From Casuarina equisetifolia (lineage: Eukaryota > Streptophyta > Magnoliopsida > Fagales > Casuarinaceae), in the NCBI GenBank assembly GCA_028551475.1, contig CM052359.1, positions 23,933,583 through 23,997,582 on the forward strand: 64,000 nt of DNA, written 5' to 3'. Of this stretch, positions 37,615 through 52,264 are shown piece after piece. Position numbers and translations under genes: made by a program. The first letter of the stretch is position 1; each line of letters starts with the position of its first letter. The notes beneath the pieces are model-generated. The model worked only from the letters and a program-made list of their open reading frames with translations, was not told where the DNA came from and ran no database searches.

Positions 37615-40526
37615 ATGGATTTGAGCAATGGTGACGCTGCTGGAGATGTAAAGAAAACTGGCAAATCCAATGACCAAGAAGGAGAAACTGCTTTAAAAAT
37701 GTCTAATTCCAAAGAGAATGGCTTGGGTTTGAAGGTTAACGGTATGGGTAGCAAGGATATGTTCTTCAGAGCAGATAAGATTGATTTCAAGAGCTTGGAT
37801 GTTCAGCTGGAGAAGCACTTGAGCCGGGTTTGGTCGAGGGACATGGAAGCAAAGACGCGCAAGGAAGAGTGGGAAATTGACCTGTCTAAACTGGAAATAA
37901 TAAAGGTTATAGCTCATGGGACTTACGGGTCTGTATACCGAGGCATTTATGATGGCCAGGATGTTGCAGGTAACTTTCGCATCCTTCCTGCTTTCTCTCT
38001 ACTTCAATTCATCATATATTTGGTTTCATGATACTGTTCTTTTTCTTGGTTCCTTTTTATTGGTTTGAGGGTTACAGTATGAAAATTGAGTCTATGATTT
38101 GCAGCGAATTCAAACAAGAAATCGGTTCGAAGTAAAGAAAAGAGTACCCTTATGAGCCATTTTGTACGGAAATTTTTTGCAGGATTTCTTAGCCTAGTAC
38201 TTCATTTGTCATGAAGTGTTAAGTGTGTTTGATGAGAAGGTGATGAAGTCTGTATCTTCAGATTCTCCTCTTGAGCTGACAATCCATGGAATCGAGAAAA
38301 ATAATTAGTGTGTGTAGGAAAGATGATGCGTGTTAAGGGATGGCTAAAGGGAGATTTTTGGTTTCAGTTGGGGTTCAGATTTAGATTTTGAGGAACCGAA
38401 ATACAGAGAGTCCCCTGTTGGAGAAACTTCCTTTGCAGAAAACTGTTTTCGATACTGACCGCAATTTGTTTAAAGCCTTAGAGAAATATGTTCTTCCCAA
38501 AAGCGAAAATGCTTATAGGATGTAATTTTTCAGACAGCAATCTCTCTAAGTAGGATTTTTATGTCTTCGCAAGCTGTTACCTTGTGAGTTTTTCATTCTT
38601 TGTACACTTCATTTTTGTAGATAATCTCCATTCCTGCTCTGGGGTTGCTAGTAAGGGCTGCCAGTGACATCTTACCATCAAGCTATTAGCCTTGCTTGTG
38701 CCTTTTTCTGTTCTGTGGAGTAGCCCTTAAAACATTGATGATTTCTTGATGGCATAAGCTATGTCAATTTTGTTTTTGTATGCTTTTATCCATAAAGAAT
38801 CTCTGCCTTCTGTTCTTCTTGATATTGTAGTGAAGATATTGGACTGGGGGGAGGATGGTACTGCTACAGCTGCTGAAACTGCTGCTCTTCGGGCGTCATT
38901 TCGACAAGAAGTTGCTGTTTGGCATAAGCTTGACCATCCAAAGGTCACGAAGGTAAAAACTGAATTTTATTGGTGTACATGATGTGATGTGGAAGTCTTT
39001 CTCCAGTTCCACTGTTTTCACCGTTTTCAGATAATAATTCTGTACATCTTTAACAGTTTATTGGAGCTTCAATGGGAACTTCTAATCTGAAAATTCCTTC
39101 GAAAAGCACATCAAGTGAAGTTGATAATTCTCTTCCATCCAGGGCCTGCTGTGTTGTTGTTGAGTACCTTCCAGGTGGAACTTTAAAGAACTACTTAATT
39201 AGGAATGTGAAAAAGAAACTTGCCTTTAAGTCTGTGATTCAAATTGCTTTGGATCTCTCTAGGGGGTAAGTATAGTACTCTATTCGGCTGGAATTTAAAG
39301 GAGTTTGATGTTTGGTTAAAATTAATTAAATCAGGGTAATGTGTCCTAATCCAACTTTGCAGATTGAGTTATCTTCATTCAAAAAAGATAGTACATCGTG
39401 ATGTTAAAACAGAAAACATGCTGCTAGATGCTCAAAGAAACTTGAAAATTGCTGACTTTGGCGTTGCTCGCGTTGAAGCCCAGAACCCAAGGGATATGAC
39501 TGGGGAAACTGGTACCCTTGGATACATGGCCCCAGAGGTATCCACCGTTTCTTTTCAGTACTCAGTTACATCTAGTATGAGGGTTTGCCTGCCTAACACA
39601 ACATTATCCTGTTATTAAAGCCTAAAAATTTATTTTAAGATCTCTTCGAGACACTTCTAAGCAGAAGATGGTCCTAAAGATTTGACGCGCGTTGCTCATA
39701 CTTCTCTTTCTCAAGGTTAGATTTTGAAGGAGATAACTTTTACAGGTTCTCGATGGGAAGCCTTACAACAGGAAATGCGATGTCTATAGTTTTGGTATAT
39801 GCTTATGGGAGACCTACTGCTGCGATATGCCTTATGCTGGTCTTAGTTTTGCACAAGTTTCATCTGCCGTTGTGCGACAGGTTTGTCTGTTTTTACTATT
39901 CACAATACTAGGTTCTTCAGCAAGTTTTATTCTGCAGTTGTTTTGAAAGTACTGAAATCACCTGCAATTGCATTCAAACGCTTTTCACAATCCAATCTTT
40001 GACTCCACAAAGTCTCAGCAATTTGAAACGTTCACTCTCTCTAAACATCCTTAGAAGTATTTCATCTTGAGTCTTGGAATCATTTTGATCAACCAAAATC
40101 CAATAAGTCCATGTCCACAAATTGTAACGCCGTACTCAAGTTTTTGTTCCCCTCTGTATGCAAAAGGGTGCCATATTAATTGCATTTGATTGTATCTTTT
40201 ATGGTAGTCTCTGGATTTGCCATCACTTTTGGGTGCTCCAGCCTGGAGACTCTGATTTGTTGCTAACTTGAACGGTTGGTTGTATTGTTGAAGACGTATA
40301 TGGAATTTGTTTCCTACAGAACCTAAGACCTGAAATCCCAAGATGTTGTCCAAGTTCTTTAGCAAGCATCATGCGAAGATGCTGGGATGCAAACCCAGAG
40401 AGACGTCCGGACATGGATGAAGTGGTGAGATTGTTGGAAGCAGTAGACACAAGCAAGGGAGGTGGCATGATTCCTGAAGATCAGGCTCATGGCTGTTTCT
40501 GTTTCAGTACAGCCCGTGGCCCGTAG
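37615..40526 (+). CDS. MRK1: Raf-like MAPKKK-related protein kinase, MRK1 type
   Basis: Serine/threonine (possibly dual-specificity) kinase of the plant Raf-like MAPKKK group C, closest in my judgement to Arabidopsis ATMRK1. Six exons, 37615-37969, 38831-38952, 39057-39265, 39363-39537, 39746-39880, 40320-40526, encode 400 residues; the Arabidopsis protein is of similar size. The N-terminal ~90 residues are low-complexity, ending in a conserved block with [11 protein letters not shown]. The kinase domain follows: glycine loop AHGTYGSV (residues 100-107, with Ala at the first Gly position, as I recall for MRK1), ATP lysine K120 in VAVK, catalytic loop HRDVKTEN (D242, N247), DFG at 260-262, and GTLGYMAPE before the P+1 region. 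All key catalytic residues are present, so it should be active. The C-terminus is short and Cys/Phe-rich. Substrates are unknown. It lies between MCCA and HMT on the same strand. Confidence 0.92.
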
Positions 40527-41323
40527 TCTCATAAATGTGCACTTCAAGCTGGTTCTGCCGCACTTCACAGCAAGCCTGCAAACAGTATCAAAACAAGTAG
40601 CTCACAAGGGGCAGCAATTGATTACCGTCACTATTTTGTAGGACATTCATTAAACTGATCTCCAGGGTCGTTACTGTAAACAATCTTTTTCCATTTTTCA
40701 TCAACATCTACTGTATTTGTCTTGTTCGGTAGGTTCTTCATTTTTGTCAAGAGTCTGCATTGGTGAAGATGCCAGATTTAAGTGGATGCAGTAGAATATT
40801 GATCAGAAAAACTCCTTTTCTTTTTATGTAAGATAAAAAATGATATCCCAAGTTCAAGAGGATAGGATAAAATCTATGGTATATGGATAAGTGCAAATCT
40901 GAGTGGAGACGACGTAACTGAGATAACTGGAGAGAAACGTCATGGATGATGCAGTAGAGGTTGAAAGTGACCAAAGTAGAGAGAACCCAAAGTGCCGAAT
41001 TTTGACCTTTGCTTTTCGGAAGCTTTATGGATATCAAATCTTGGACGTGGTTTTGCCATGTCAGGAGCCATGGGTGCCACGAAAGGTGGTGCCCGGCCGG
41101 TGTGGCGGATGAATTTGCGCCGGGAAGGCATTGTCGTACTCGAGGTTTTGTCCCCAGACATAATTGGTATTTGTGAAATCTCAAGGGGTAAAATTTTAGG
41201 TTTCAAACGACATTGTCGTACTAGTCATTTGAGTTGCGATGTGATCGGGATCGTGATCTGTGCATTACTTAAAAGATACTCCTTCCCTCTCAGTCGAAAG
41301 CGAACGAACTAGACGCCGGCGCG
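40527..41323. other. Gap between MRK1-type kinase and HMT
   Basis: An ~800-bp same-strand gap holding the kinase 3' UTR and the HMT promoter and leader. The open frames on both strands near 40940-41312 overlap the HMT leader and first exon in other frames and are not supported as genes. Confidence 0.5.
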
Positions 41324-44300
41324 ATGGGACTGGGCAGCGGCAGCGCCGAAACGTCCTCCTTGATGACGGAGTTCCTCAGGAAAGCCGGCGGAGCCGCAGT
41401 GGTGGATGGCGGGCTGGCTACGGAGTTGGAGCGCCACGGTGCCGACCTCAACGATCCTCTCTGGAGTGCCAAGTGCCTCCTCACTTCCCCTCATCTCATT
41501 CGCAAGGTCTTTCCTCTGCCTGCGTGTACGTGTTTTGTGTATGTAAAGTCTTTGTGATTATGCGTTCACTGATTGCGATCTCCGTTGTTGATTAATTTGG
41601 TTGGTATGTAATTCGTTTCCTTTTCTGGGTGGTTTGGTAGGGAGCAAGTACTGCAATTGGAATAGTTGGATTTTAGATATACTCATTCATTGGATTTCCT
41701 GTGTCTTGCATACTTGCATGTGGTCATTTTGGTGGCTTTGTCGTTATGAGTCATTGATTGCCAAATGAAGGTGTACAATAAGTGTGTGAATTTGGTAGAC
41801 CCTGTCGATATGTTTTCTGACTCTTTGAGATTGCTTGTTTTACGTCCGAGGGGTATAAGCTTTATGGTTAAAAGAAAGAACACTAAACTATATGGACTTT
41901 AGTTTTATGAATTGGGACCACCAAATCAAATGGATAAGGCTTCCGCTCTTGGAGATTCCGCACATTGAATCAGCTTTTCGGTTTTGTTTGGATCCGGCCA
42001 TCTTTGCTGTAGATGCAGCACTATACAGATGATAGGACCAGCATTGGGCATAGTTTCTGCTACGACAGGTGTCTTTTTAAAAAGTATAACATTTATGTTT
42101 TTCTGACTGTTATGGGAGCTTGATAGGTCCCTTCTTGCAAAAAATTTTTTCTCTTTAAGTTGGTTTTAAGTTGTCAGGTCTGTTAAAAATTTTAGGAGAG
42201 TGTAAAATAACTGGATTTAGGACTCAACCAAATGCATTAGTCTTCGTGCCTCATAACTTATTTATTACACCTGTCAACTGCATGACCCATCTACCCGTTG
42301 TTTTATGGTAAAAAGTGTTGACTGTTCTAATAAACATAATACTATTAGAATTGTTTAAATTTTGTTTAGAGTAGTTGAGTATTCACTGGTTAACATTTCT
42401 ATGGGTAAAGGGTTTATGTGGAAAAGCTGGTTCAAATGAAAACTATTTTACATTTTGCCTCAAAGACTTTAGTGGGAATAGAATTGGAAAAATTGATGTG
42501 AACTACTAAGCATTTGGGTGACCTTGATCTTGAACCTATGATATGAAGCAAGGAATGGCCTCAGAATATATATCTTGAATGGAACCTTACTCATGTTTAT
42601 CTGAAACAATAGGATCATAATTTCTGTTGTCCCTTATTTGCATAATTTCCTGAGTCGTATAATGGTGCAGGTACACCTTAATTACCTTGAAGCTGGTGCA
42701 GATGTTATAATCTCAGCATCTTATCAGGTAAGTTCCATTAGCAAATGATGTTCTTTTAGTTCTCCATACAAAAAATGGTATTGAAGTTTACTTGGTTGTG
42801 CACAGGCCACAATTCAGGGCTTCCTCGCTAAAGGCTTTTCTAGGGAAGAAAGTGAAACCTTGCTTAGAAGAAGTGTGGAAATCGCGTGTGAGGCACGGAA
42901 TAATTATTATGAAATATGTGATGAATGTTCATCAAATGACACTGGAGACGGTAGAATTCTAAAACGTCGTCCCATCTTCGTTGCAGCATCTGTTGGAAGC
43001 TACGGGGCTTACTTGGCTGATGGGTCTGAGTACAGGTGAGTCAAAAACTGCTCCGTAATTAATTGGGTAAGCTCCAATTTTCTTTTGCTTTGATTTGATC
43101 TAGATCTAGCAGTTCACTAATCAATCCCACTGTCCTTTAGTCCTACTGGCATAACACCACACACTTTTGGTTATTCCTGCCTTTCAAGCATGCAAATCAT
43201 GTAATTGAACAATAAATGTAGGATCTTAGCAAGCTCAAAGAAAATGATAGTTCTTTTTTGTCCATTGTTAAGGGGGAGGGGTATGGTTGTTGCTCAACCG
43301 TTTAAAGAAGAAAGTTTTGACAGACTCCTGTTTTCTCTGCAAATTGACAATTCAATGACCATGTGTCTCTCTTCTTATTGTGTACCTGAACAGTGGCATT
43401 TATGGTGATGCAATTACTTTAGAAACTTTGAAAGACTTTCATCGGAGAAGGGTTCAAGTCCTAGCCGACTCAGGTGCTGACCTTATTGCATTCGAAACAG
43501 TTCCTAATGAACTAGAAGCTCAGGTATTGTTAAAAAATGTAGTGATTATCAGTAATTGTTTAACCTCTTCATAGAGATATTTATTTAAGGTCTATGTTAT
43601 TTTATTGCTGGCTTTGTATATTTTGATTGGCCAACAACCAAGTCTTCTTATGAATCATACTCAACGAGTTTGGCTAGGAGGGGAAGGGGGTGGTTATTCT
43701 TTATTGAAAACGATTGATTTTGGGGTAACTATGATGTTTCACTTCTCGATTCTGTCCTGAAAACTTGGTTTTATGCAGGCTTATGCTGAAATTTTGGAGG
43801 AAGAGGACATAAAAATTCCTGCATGGTTTTCTTTTAATTCTAAGGATGGCATAAATGTGGTTAGTGGTGATTCCATTCTTAAATGTGCTTCTATTGCTGA
43901 AACATGCAAGAAAGTTGTTGCTGTCGGAATCAATTGCACCCCACCGAGATTCATTCATGGACTGATATTATCTATTAAGAAGGTATCATCTTTTGGTTGC
44001 TGTCTGTTTTTTAGTTTTGGTTTTTCTTTTTCCTTCTTTTAACACCTTTTACCTGAGCATAAATCTTGAGTTTTTCTGTTGGTAAGAGCCACTCCACATC
44101 ATTACCTTTTTCTTTATTCACAAAAAATTGCATAAAACGTAGTGGAATGTGCAAAAGATCATTGGTTTTGGTAGACACCTTGGCAGGGTCCTCGTGGATG
44201 TAAGATATTCTCAGCATCTTCTGATCTAGTAATTATTTTTTGGAAGAACTTTAATTCTAGGACTATGACTAAGAAGGAGCCTAATCTGTGCACTGGTGTC

Positions 44301-45605
44301 GGGAAATACTTGAATTTATTATTGACAGTTTAATTCCGACCAGTGAACAATCACATTCTGGGATCATTGATCTAAATTGTGCTATACTTGCGTTTGGATC
44401 TGCTAATTTCTATGATCCAAAAGTTTTCACTTTTTCTTACATTGTTATCTCTTATCTGCCAGAAAAAGGGCTAAGTTTGTAAAGATTTAGACTCAGGGAC
44501 CAGGTAATACAATTTAATTTCTCACTAGACAATGTAGAAAAGTTGTATCTAAGTCTTCTCCCTTCATTCCCAATTCCTGGGTAGACTGTGTACCATGTTC
44601 CGGCACCTGTTCCACCAGGGTAGAGAAATCGGGAATAACTTATTTTATTGTGATAAATTATGAGACCTATTTGCCCACTTTTACTTTCCAGTACATGAAG
44701 TCTTTTACCTCTGAACTGTTTTATTTCTCTACTGCACTTTGCCTACGTGAGTTCTCAACCTTGTTATTGCAAACTATTCATTCCTTCAGGTGTCAACTAA
44801 ACCTATAGTTATATACCCAAACAGTGGTGAAAGTTATGATGCCGAGAAAAAGGAGTGGGTGGTAAGTCCATTTTCTTTGGTTGTAGATACCACATCAGCA
44901 ATTTTATTTTGTCCTATTTTGTATGGAATTTGAGTGTGGAATCCTTTCTCAAAGATAATATTCTACCATGGAACTATGCATTTTTTCCCGTGGAAGAAAA
45001 TTTCCATTGGCATGAACTTTTGATGCCAAAAGCAATGCTTCGGAAAGTGATCATTCCTTCTCTTTTACTTTAACAAACGTCAGTTTTAAATTTCAGTCTT
45101 CCATATATTTGTACTACCCCCTTCTAAAAAAAAAACTTTTGTTTCTTAGTTTATGTTTATCTAAACGCTAATCAAATACTCCAGAGAGAAGTTTCTTTGT
45201 GGCTTTATCATTAAAAACGTGTTCATGGTTGTCTGGTCGGTCACATCATGATCTAATTCCTCACTATCTGTCTCCACTTCCTTCTCTTTTATCAATATCA
45301 ATGATTGATCTCACATCAGAATCCGCTTCTGGTTTTGCTTTACGATTATCAAACCATATGCAAACGTTTTATAATACATTTTGGATCTTATTCTTGTATA
45401 ATCCTGTGCCAACACTCGGTCGACCTTGTTTTTGTTGCAGCAAAATACTGGGGTCCCGGATGAGGATTTCGTCTCATATGTGGATAGATGGTGTGAGGTA
45501 GGGGCTTCCCTTGTGGGTGGCTGTTGCCGCACAACACCAAATACCATAAAAGCCATATACAGGACTCTTTCCAATAGGTCTGCTGCTGAGCTTCTCCCAC
45601 AATAA
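41324..45605 (+). CDS. HMT2: Homocysteine S-methyltransferase (HMT2-like)
   Basis: Transfers a methyl group from S-methylmethionine (or AdoMet) to homocysteine, giving methionine; part of the plant SMM cycle. Seven exons, 41324-41506, 42671-42727, 42806-43035, 43394-43523, 43779-43982, 44790-44861, 45441-45605, encode 346 residues, the usual length. The start sits in GCGATGGG and the N-terminus leads into the conserved [17 protein letters not shown]. Zinc and homocysteine ligands are intact: C253 in GINCTPP and C320-C321 in GGCCRTTP. Other family blocks are [27 protein letters not shown] and [11 protein letters not shown]. There is no transit peptide, so it is probably cytosolic. The HMT2 symbol rests on gene neighbourhood (next to an MRK1-type kinase, as in Arabidopsis) more than on residues; HMT1 and HMT3 are close alternatives. 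Confidence 0.93.
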
Positions 45606-46573
45606 CTTCTATGTCTCGCAGAGATTGAACTTTCTCTCTCTTACAAGTGATTAATGGGAAGACGCAGTTTCCTCTCAAAGTTGCGTACGTGAAACTTAGA
45701 GCTAAAAGGGTGTGGCATGGCAATTCCATTTGTATTGAATTGCCACCTCTTTTATTTGATGCATTTCTTTGCTTGGCCATTAATTACTGAATGAATTGTC
45801 TACTACTTCCTGGGAATGAAAATCATACGCATATTGAGGGACTGAACTGCTTTATAGCACAAGTGGTGGTGAAATCTTTGACTGGGATAGGGATGCCCAG
45901 CATCCATTTCTGTATCAAAAGCTTGTGTAGAGATTTTGGGCAAATCTTTGTGCAACGCAACTACAATTAGTAGTCGTTTCAGTTCTGTCTATATGGGCTA
46001 TATGAAAAAAGAGCATGGTACAAAAAAGAGCTACTCCATGACATAGCTCTTTGCATGGTACAAAATGAATCTGAGGCACAAAAAGAACACAACTAAAACA
46101 CCCATCAATAGCCGCAGTCAGGATGACATGAAGAAAGTCATTAGGATCAATTTATAGGGAACTACATATTGTAAATGCCACAACTAAAAGCTTCAAATAA
46201 ACTAATGGTTAAGTTTAGAAGGAACTCAGGATTTGAGTAATCTAATTTTCATTCTACGTATATCTTAAAAAATCAAAGATAAAATATGCAACAATGAAAG
46301 CACATTAAGTCAACCATCACTTAGTCATGGTAAATGCAATTTGGACACACATTGCACTCATTATGGTTGAAATCACTACCCAACTATACAAACCAACCCT
46401 TGAGACATTTTTGGATAGTGTGAAACTCAGTTCAATTGAATGTAACAATGGACAGCAAAAACGACCAAAAAATAAAAAATAAAAGAGTTCCACAGAAATT
46501 TCAATCAAGTTGACTGCTCAATCATTGACACTAAAAATCTGATTAAAAAAGCAAGCATTGAAATCCAGAAACG
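45606..46573. other. Gap after HMT, no gene seen
   Basis: Contains the HMT 3' UTR and the likely BUD32 promoter. AT-rich; no coding features recognised. Confidence 0.45.
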
Positions 46574-46708
46574 ATGTCGTTTCTGGAAAACCAAGGCGAC
46601 GTAGTGTGGAGGCGCGAAAGGAGGGGAAGGGTTGTAGCTTCATTTTGGCCGTTTTGCAAATTTGCTCGGTGGCTGCCGACTTTTGAACTCCTTCCGGAGC
46701 CGTTAAAG
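46574..46708 (+). promoter_or_regulatory. Possible BUD32 5' leader exon with overlapping uORF
   Basis: A G+C-richer segment starts with ATGTCGTTTCTGG and stays open for 45 codons up to a good donor, TTAAAG|GTACATG, at 46708. The BUD32 start at 47788 is only a few bases after an acceptor, TTCTGCAG|GTTCATCTATGG. If the two are spliced together, the upstream frame runs past the BUD32 ATG and stops nine codons after the junction, giving a 54-codon uORF that overlaps the main start out of frame. Such a uORF would be expected to reduce BUD32 translation. The transcript structure is inferred only. Upstream transcription and the exact 5' end are unknown. Confidence 0.35.
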
Positions 46709-47787
46709 GTACATGTAGATTTTCTTTTTCTTCTTATTATTCTCATAGATTTTGTTTTATATGCTGTGAGGTTGAGTATAAGATTCTTCGTCATACGAAA
46801 ATTATTGAATATTCAGCCTTCTGTTGAACCGTGAGCTGTGAAATGAAACATGAGGGAAAAGCCATCAACCCCAAAACTAGGCTTAGGTTTCTGCTTAAAA
46901 TTTGGAAGAAAGTACATGTAGTTTGTGTCTGGAGACTCGGTACTGTTCATTCTAATTCCCTTATTCATCTTTGGTATTTCAAACCATCTGATTATTTGTG
47001 GTGTCTTGAATGAAAGTGAAAACAATGAAAAGTTCGCCAGTGAAACCTAACTTGAACGTGATTGCTTTGGAGTACTCCATTCTGATTGATCCTGGGTATC
47101 AACCCAAGCCTATTTTGATCAAATCCCCTAAGCTGTTAAGTTTCCTACCTTTGCTTAAATCCTTGACTCCAGCTAAGTCTCATTGCTCTGTTGCTAATAG
47201 TCGTTCTATGGCTAATTTGTCAAATTAGAGATACCAAACTTTCTCTTTGACTATGTTTAAGGAGGGTGCATTAACTTGAGAGGATCCTAAGGTTTTACCA
47301 ATGGCAAATCAAGAAATTTGAGAAAATTAGAGAGAAGAAGAGAAAACATTAAGCATTTTGAGGGGGAGAAGACCTCCAGAGATTGACCCCTCATAGGGAA
47401 TTAGACATTCTAAACCATTAGACAACATGTTATTTCACATGTGAAGAAGCGATATTGTATCTCTAATTTTATGACCAATCTCCCATACAAGAAAGAAAGC
47501 CCCCAAAATTGTGCATTTTACCACTCTGGTTGACTAATACCGATAGAATGGGCGTCCCCAGGAATGAAGATTTCGTAATATATGCATGCATACTTATGAA
47601 GAAATCCTCAATCATAACATTTGACCTGAGAATAGTGCTTCCCATTGTCTGATATCTACTATCTATCATTTACTGGGCTACGTTAAAGACTAAACTTAAA
47701 AGAAGAAGGAGAAGAAGAAGAAGAATAAAAAAATCTTTTTCATGCCTTAATATCAAATTCAAAAATTTTGGTTCTGCAGGTTCATCT
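46709..47787. other. Possible 5' UTR intron of BUD32
   Basis: AT-rich sequence between the possible leader exon and the BUD32 start. It includes an AGAAGA-type purine repeat near 47700-47726. Short open frames (for example 46831-47228) lack family resemblance. Confidence 0.35.
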
Positions 47788-49740
<1,953 letters not shown>

Positions 49741-50207
49741 ATCATTTCAAATATTTATTCCCCATTAAGGAAAAAGGAAAGGATGTTCAAGCGGAGAGAT
49801 GAGTTTTGGTTAGATAATTATGTTGTATTTATCAGAATATTGCATGTTGTGATAGTAATTTAGACAAATGCAATTGTCTTAAACATGATGCTCAAGATGT
49901 AAAACATTTCCCCTTGGGGATTAAATAGTTGCATGCACCTGTAAAATGAGTTCCATTTTTCTTTTCTTTTTTTCGTTCTCAATTAAATTTTTCTTCACTC
50001 TTGGCTGTAATGGTGACCCTTCCCATAAGATGAGTACTGTTATACTGTTGGTATGGAATTTGCTCTATGCTGTTAATTGAGCTGGGATGTTAAGGCTATC
50101 CCCCTAGAAAATGCAGCTACGACTTTCAGTTTATTGTCATGCTGTATACATGGATCATAATAATGATTATGCTTGGCGATTGTAAGGAATTCTCACAAAA
50201 CTTCCTC
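49741..50207. other. BUD32 3' flank
   Basis: Probable BUD32 3' UTR and downstream AT-rich sequence; no gene seen. Confidence 0.5.
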
Positions 50208-50659
50208 TGTACAAGTGCTTCCATTTTAGTAATAAAACTTTCTGCTATCGAATAAGGCAATAAAGTTTCAGATTTCAATGCAAATTTGCTTCGATAAGGT
50301 TTTCTGCAGTACTCTGTCCCATAAGGAAGAATGGAAAGAGTACCCTTTACAGTAAGCAGCCTTGTTCACTGTCATTCTAACTGATGTTCATTTTGACTAG
50401 CCTGTAGCATCTTACAAATGGCTATCTCAACATGTACAAGTGCTTCCATTTTAGTGATAAAACTTTCTGCTATCGAACAAGGCAACGAAATTTCAGATTT
50501 CAATGCAACTTTGCTTCGATAAGATCTTCTGCAGTACTCTTTGTCCCATAACGAAGAATGGAAAGAGTACCCTCTACAGTAAGCAGCCTTGGTCACTGTC
50601 ATTCTAACTGATGTTCATTGTGACTGGCCTGTAGCATCTTACAAATGGCTAACTCAACA
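50208..50659. repeat. Two-copy ~226-bp tandem duplication upstream of STN1
   Basis: Copy 1 runs 50208-50432 and copy 2 runs 50433-50659. Each starts TGTACAAGTGCTTCCATTTT and ends near ACAAATGGCT[A/T]…CTCAACA. By eye about 14 substitutions and a two-base indel separate them, so they are roughly 93% identical. The next bases (TGTACCAG) look like the start of a third unit that stops at once. The block ends about 250 bp before the STN1 start codon. Confidence 0.92.
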
Positions 50660-50906
50660 TGTACCAGAAGTCCATTGCCCCAGTTTGATGTCCTGCGTCC
50701 TTTGGGCAATATCCTTATGCAGACCAGCCCACCTATGAGGTAGGAGGACAATCCACATCTGGCAGTGAATTGTTGTGGACCACCAGCGTCGTACACCAGA
50801 ATTCTCAATCCGGCAACTATTACAATCTTTCCCGCCATAACTCTCCCCTTCTTGCACAGGATATATGCACCACCCAAGACGGAAAGGAGAAGAAGATAGT
50901 CCTCTC

Positions 50907-51410
50907 ATGGATCATCGCCACCGACTCTACAATACCCACGTAAAACTTCTGGTCTTCGACCTCCTTTCTCTCACCCAAAATCCTTCTCATTCTTCCTCAG
51001 ACCCCATCTCCTTCTCTCGCAAAGGCACCTTGCTTTCCCGCGCAGAAACCGTTGGCGTCGTCACCTCCCGCGAGCTCAAACCCGATAAGTTCCTCAAATT
51101 CGGCGTCGACGATGGTACCGGCTGTATAACCTGCATCCTCTGGCTCAATCATTTCTCCTCATCCTTCTTTGCTCGCCGAAGCCCGCCAGATATTCGACTC
51201 CTTGCCGGAGCGGCGAACCGCTTCGCTGCTGAGATTGGGCTCGGGGTCGTGGCCAGAGTGCGCGGGCGGATCACTAGTTACCGGGGCGCAGTGCAGATCA
51301 CTGCGTCGGATGTGGTGGTCGAAAGGGACCCAAATGCCGAGACCTTACATTGGTTGCAGTGTATCAATTTGGCTCGCAAGTGTTATAGTGTCGGGAATCC
51401 AAACAGGTAG
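50907..51410 (+). CDS. STN1: CST complex subunit STN1, OB-fold telomere protein
   Basis: STN1 works with CTC1 and TEN1 in the CST complex, which binds single-stranded telomeric DNA, protects chromosome ends and helps lagging-strand fill-in, in the nucleus. A single uninterrupted exon encodes 167 residues, close to Arabidopsis STN1. The start at 50907 puts the family N-terminus (LYNTHVKLLVFDLLSL) near residue 6; an in-frame ATG at 50865 would add 14 unconserved residues. The OB-fold core is clear: VGVVTSRELKPDKFLKFGVDDGTGCITCILWLN across about residues 50-82, then ARVRGRITSYRGAVQITASDV, and a helical end around LHWLQCINLARKCY. Plant STN1 lacks the C-terminal winged-helix half found in animals and yeast, matching the short length here. 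Its coding sequence is richer in G+C than its flanks. Confidence 0.92.
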   Translation: MDHRHRLYNTHVKLLVFDLLSLTQNPSHSSSDPISFSRKGTLLSRAETVGVVTSRELKPDKFLKFGVDDGTGCITCILWLNHFSSSFFARRSPPDIRLLAGAANRFAAEIGLGVVARVRGRITSYRGAVQITASDVVVERDPNAETLHWLQCINLARKCYSVGNPNR

Positions 51411-51760
51411 TGCTAGACAATGTATTGGTTGAAAGAGTTCAATCCATTTGTTTGGTGTAACAGGTTTGGCTTCGATTTCGATTCCTGTCTGTGTTCGAAC
51501 GGATTCTTAAAGAACTTCTGAGTTGAATTTTATTTTGAGCTTTGTTGTATGTGAGACTATTCATGATTCTAAGCACAGAAAGACTGAAAGCAAGGACGAT
51601 GGATGGGGCATTTCACATGCCAAATTCGACAACCACTAAAGATTTCTACTTAAATCGTAACACTCAGAATAATTTTCAACCTAGTGAATTATAATTCATC
51701 TTCCTATGGTTTGATCCAACATTTCTCCATCAGAAGGTTAGGGAGGGAGGAGTAGGAGGT

Positions 51761-51790
51761 TCTCCTCCTCTCCTCTCCTCTCCTCTCCCC
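51761..51790. repeat. (TCCTC)n repeat
   Basis: Imperfect TCCTC pentamers within a longer pyrimidine-rich stretch (about 51755-51840). Confidence 0.9.
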
Positions 51791-52230
51791 ACTTCTCTTT
51801 CTTTTTCCCCATTCACGCCGCCACCTCTCTTCCTTTCCTAGCTGTGCGTGCTCTTGAAGCAAGACCAAGGCTTTGCCCTTCGTTCCCTAATCCTCCAAAC
51901 CTTTTTTTTTTCGGAGGCTGGTTACTGAATGTCTCTTACGTTTCTGCACTCGGCCATCACCACCACTAGATGTAGTTATGAACATCTCCCCAGTGACTCT
52001 TTCCGATCAATAACAATTCTTCTTCTTTCCACTCTGGAGCTCCATTCTATTCTACCTTGGTCTTCCGATTCCAGCGTCAAAACTACCGGTTTCTTTCTTT
52101 GGCCTTTTGTCTTCCGCTTGCTTCCCTCCAGCTCTTAAGCTAGCTTTTGAGTTAAGTCTACAAGCATTCTAACTATACTTGCCTCGATTTGCTGCGTCAA
52201 AATTGAAATATTCCCTTGAACTCGAGAAGG

Positions 52231-52231
<1 letters not shown>

Positions 52232-52261
<30 letters not shown>
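52232..52261. repeat. (GA)n microsatellite
   Basis: About 15 GA units in the STN1-5PTase spacer, not associated with an identified gene. Confidence 0.95.

Positions 52262-52264
<3 letters not shown>

Noticed and set aside
40747-41494. Minus-strand frames of 64-145 codons between the kinase and HMT
   Set aside because: They overlap the HMT leader and first exon antisense and match no family.
50599-50908. Two overlapping minus-strand frames of 84 and 92 codons upstream of STN1
   Set aside because: They cover the end of the tandem duplication, resemble no family, and the plus strand is open here as well, which points to chance openness.
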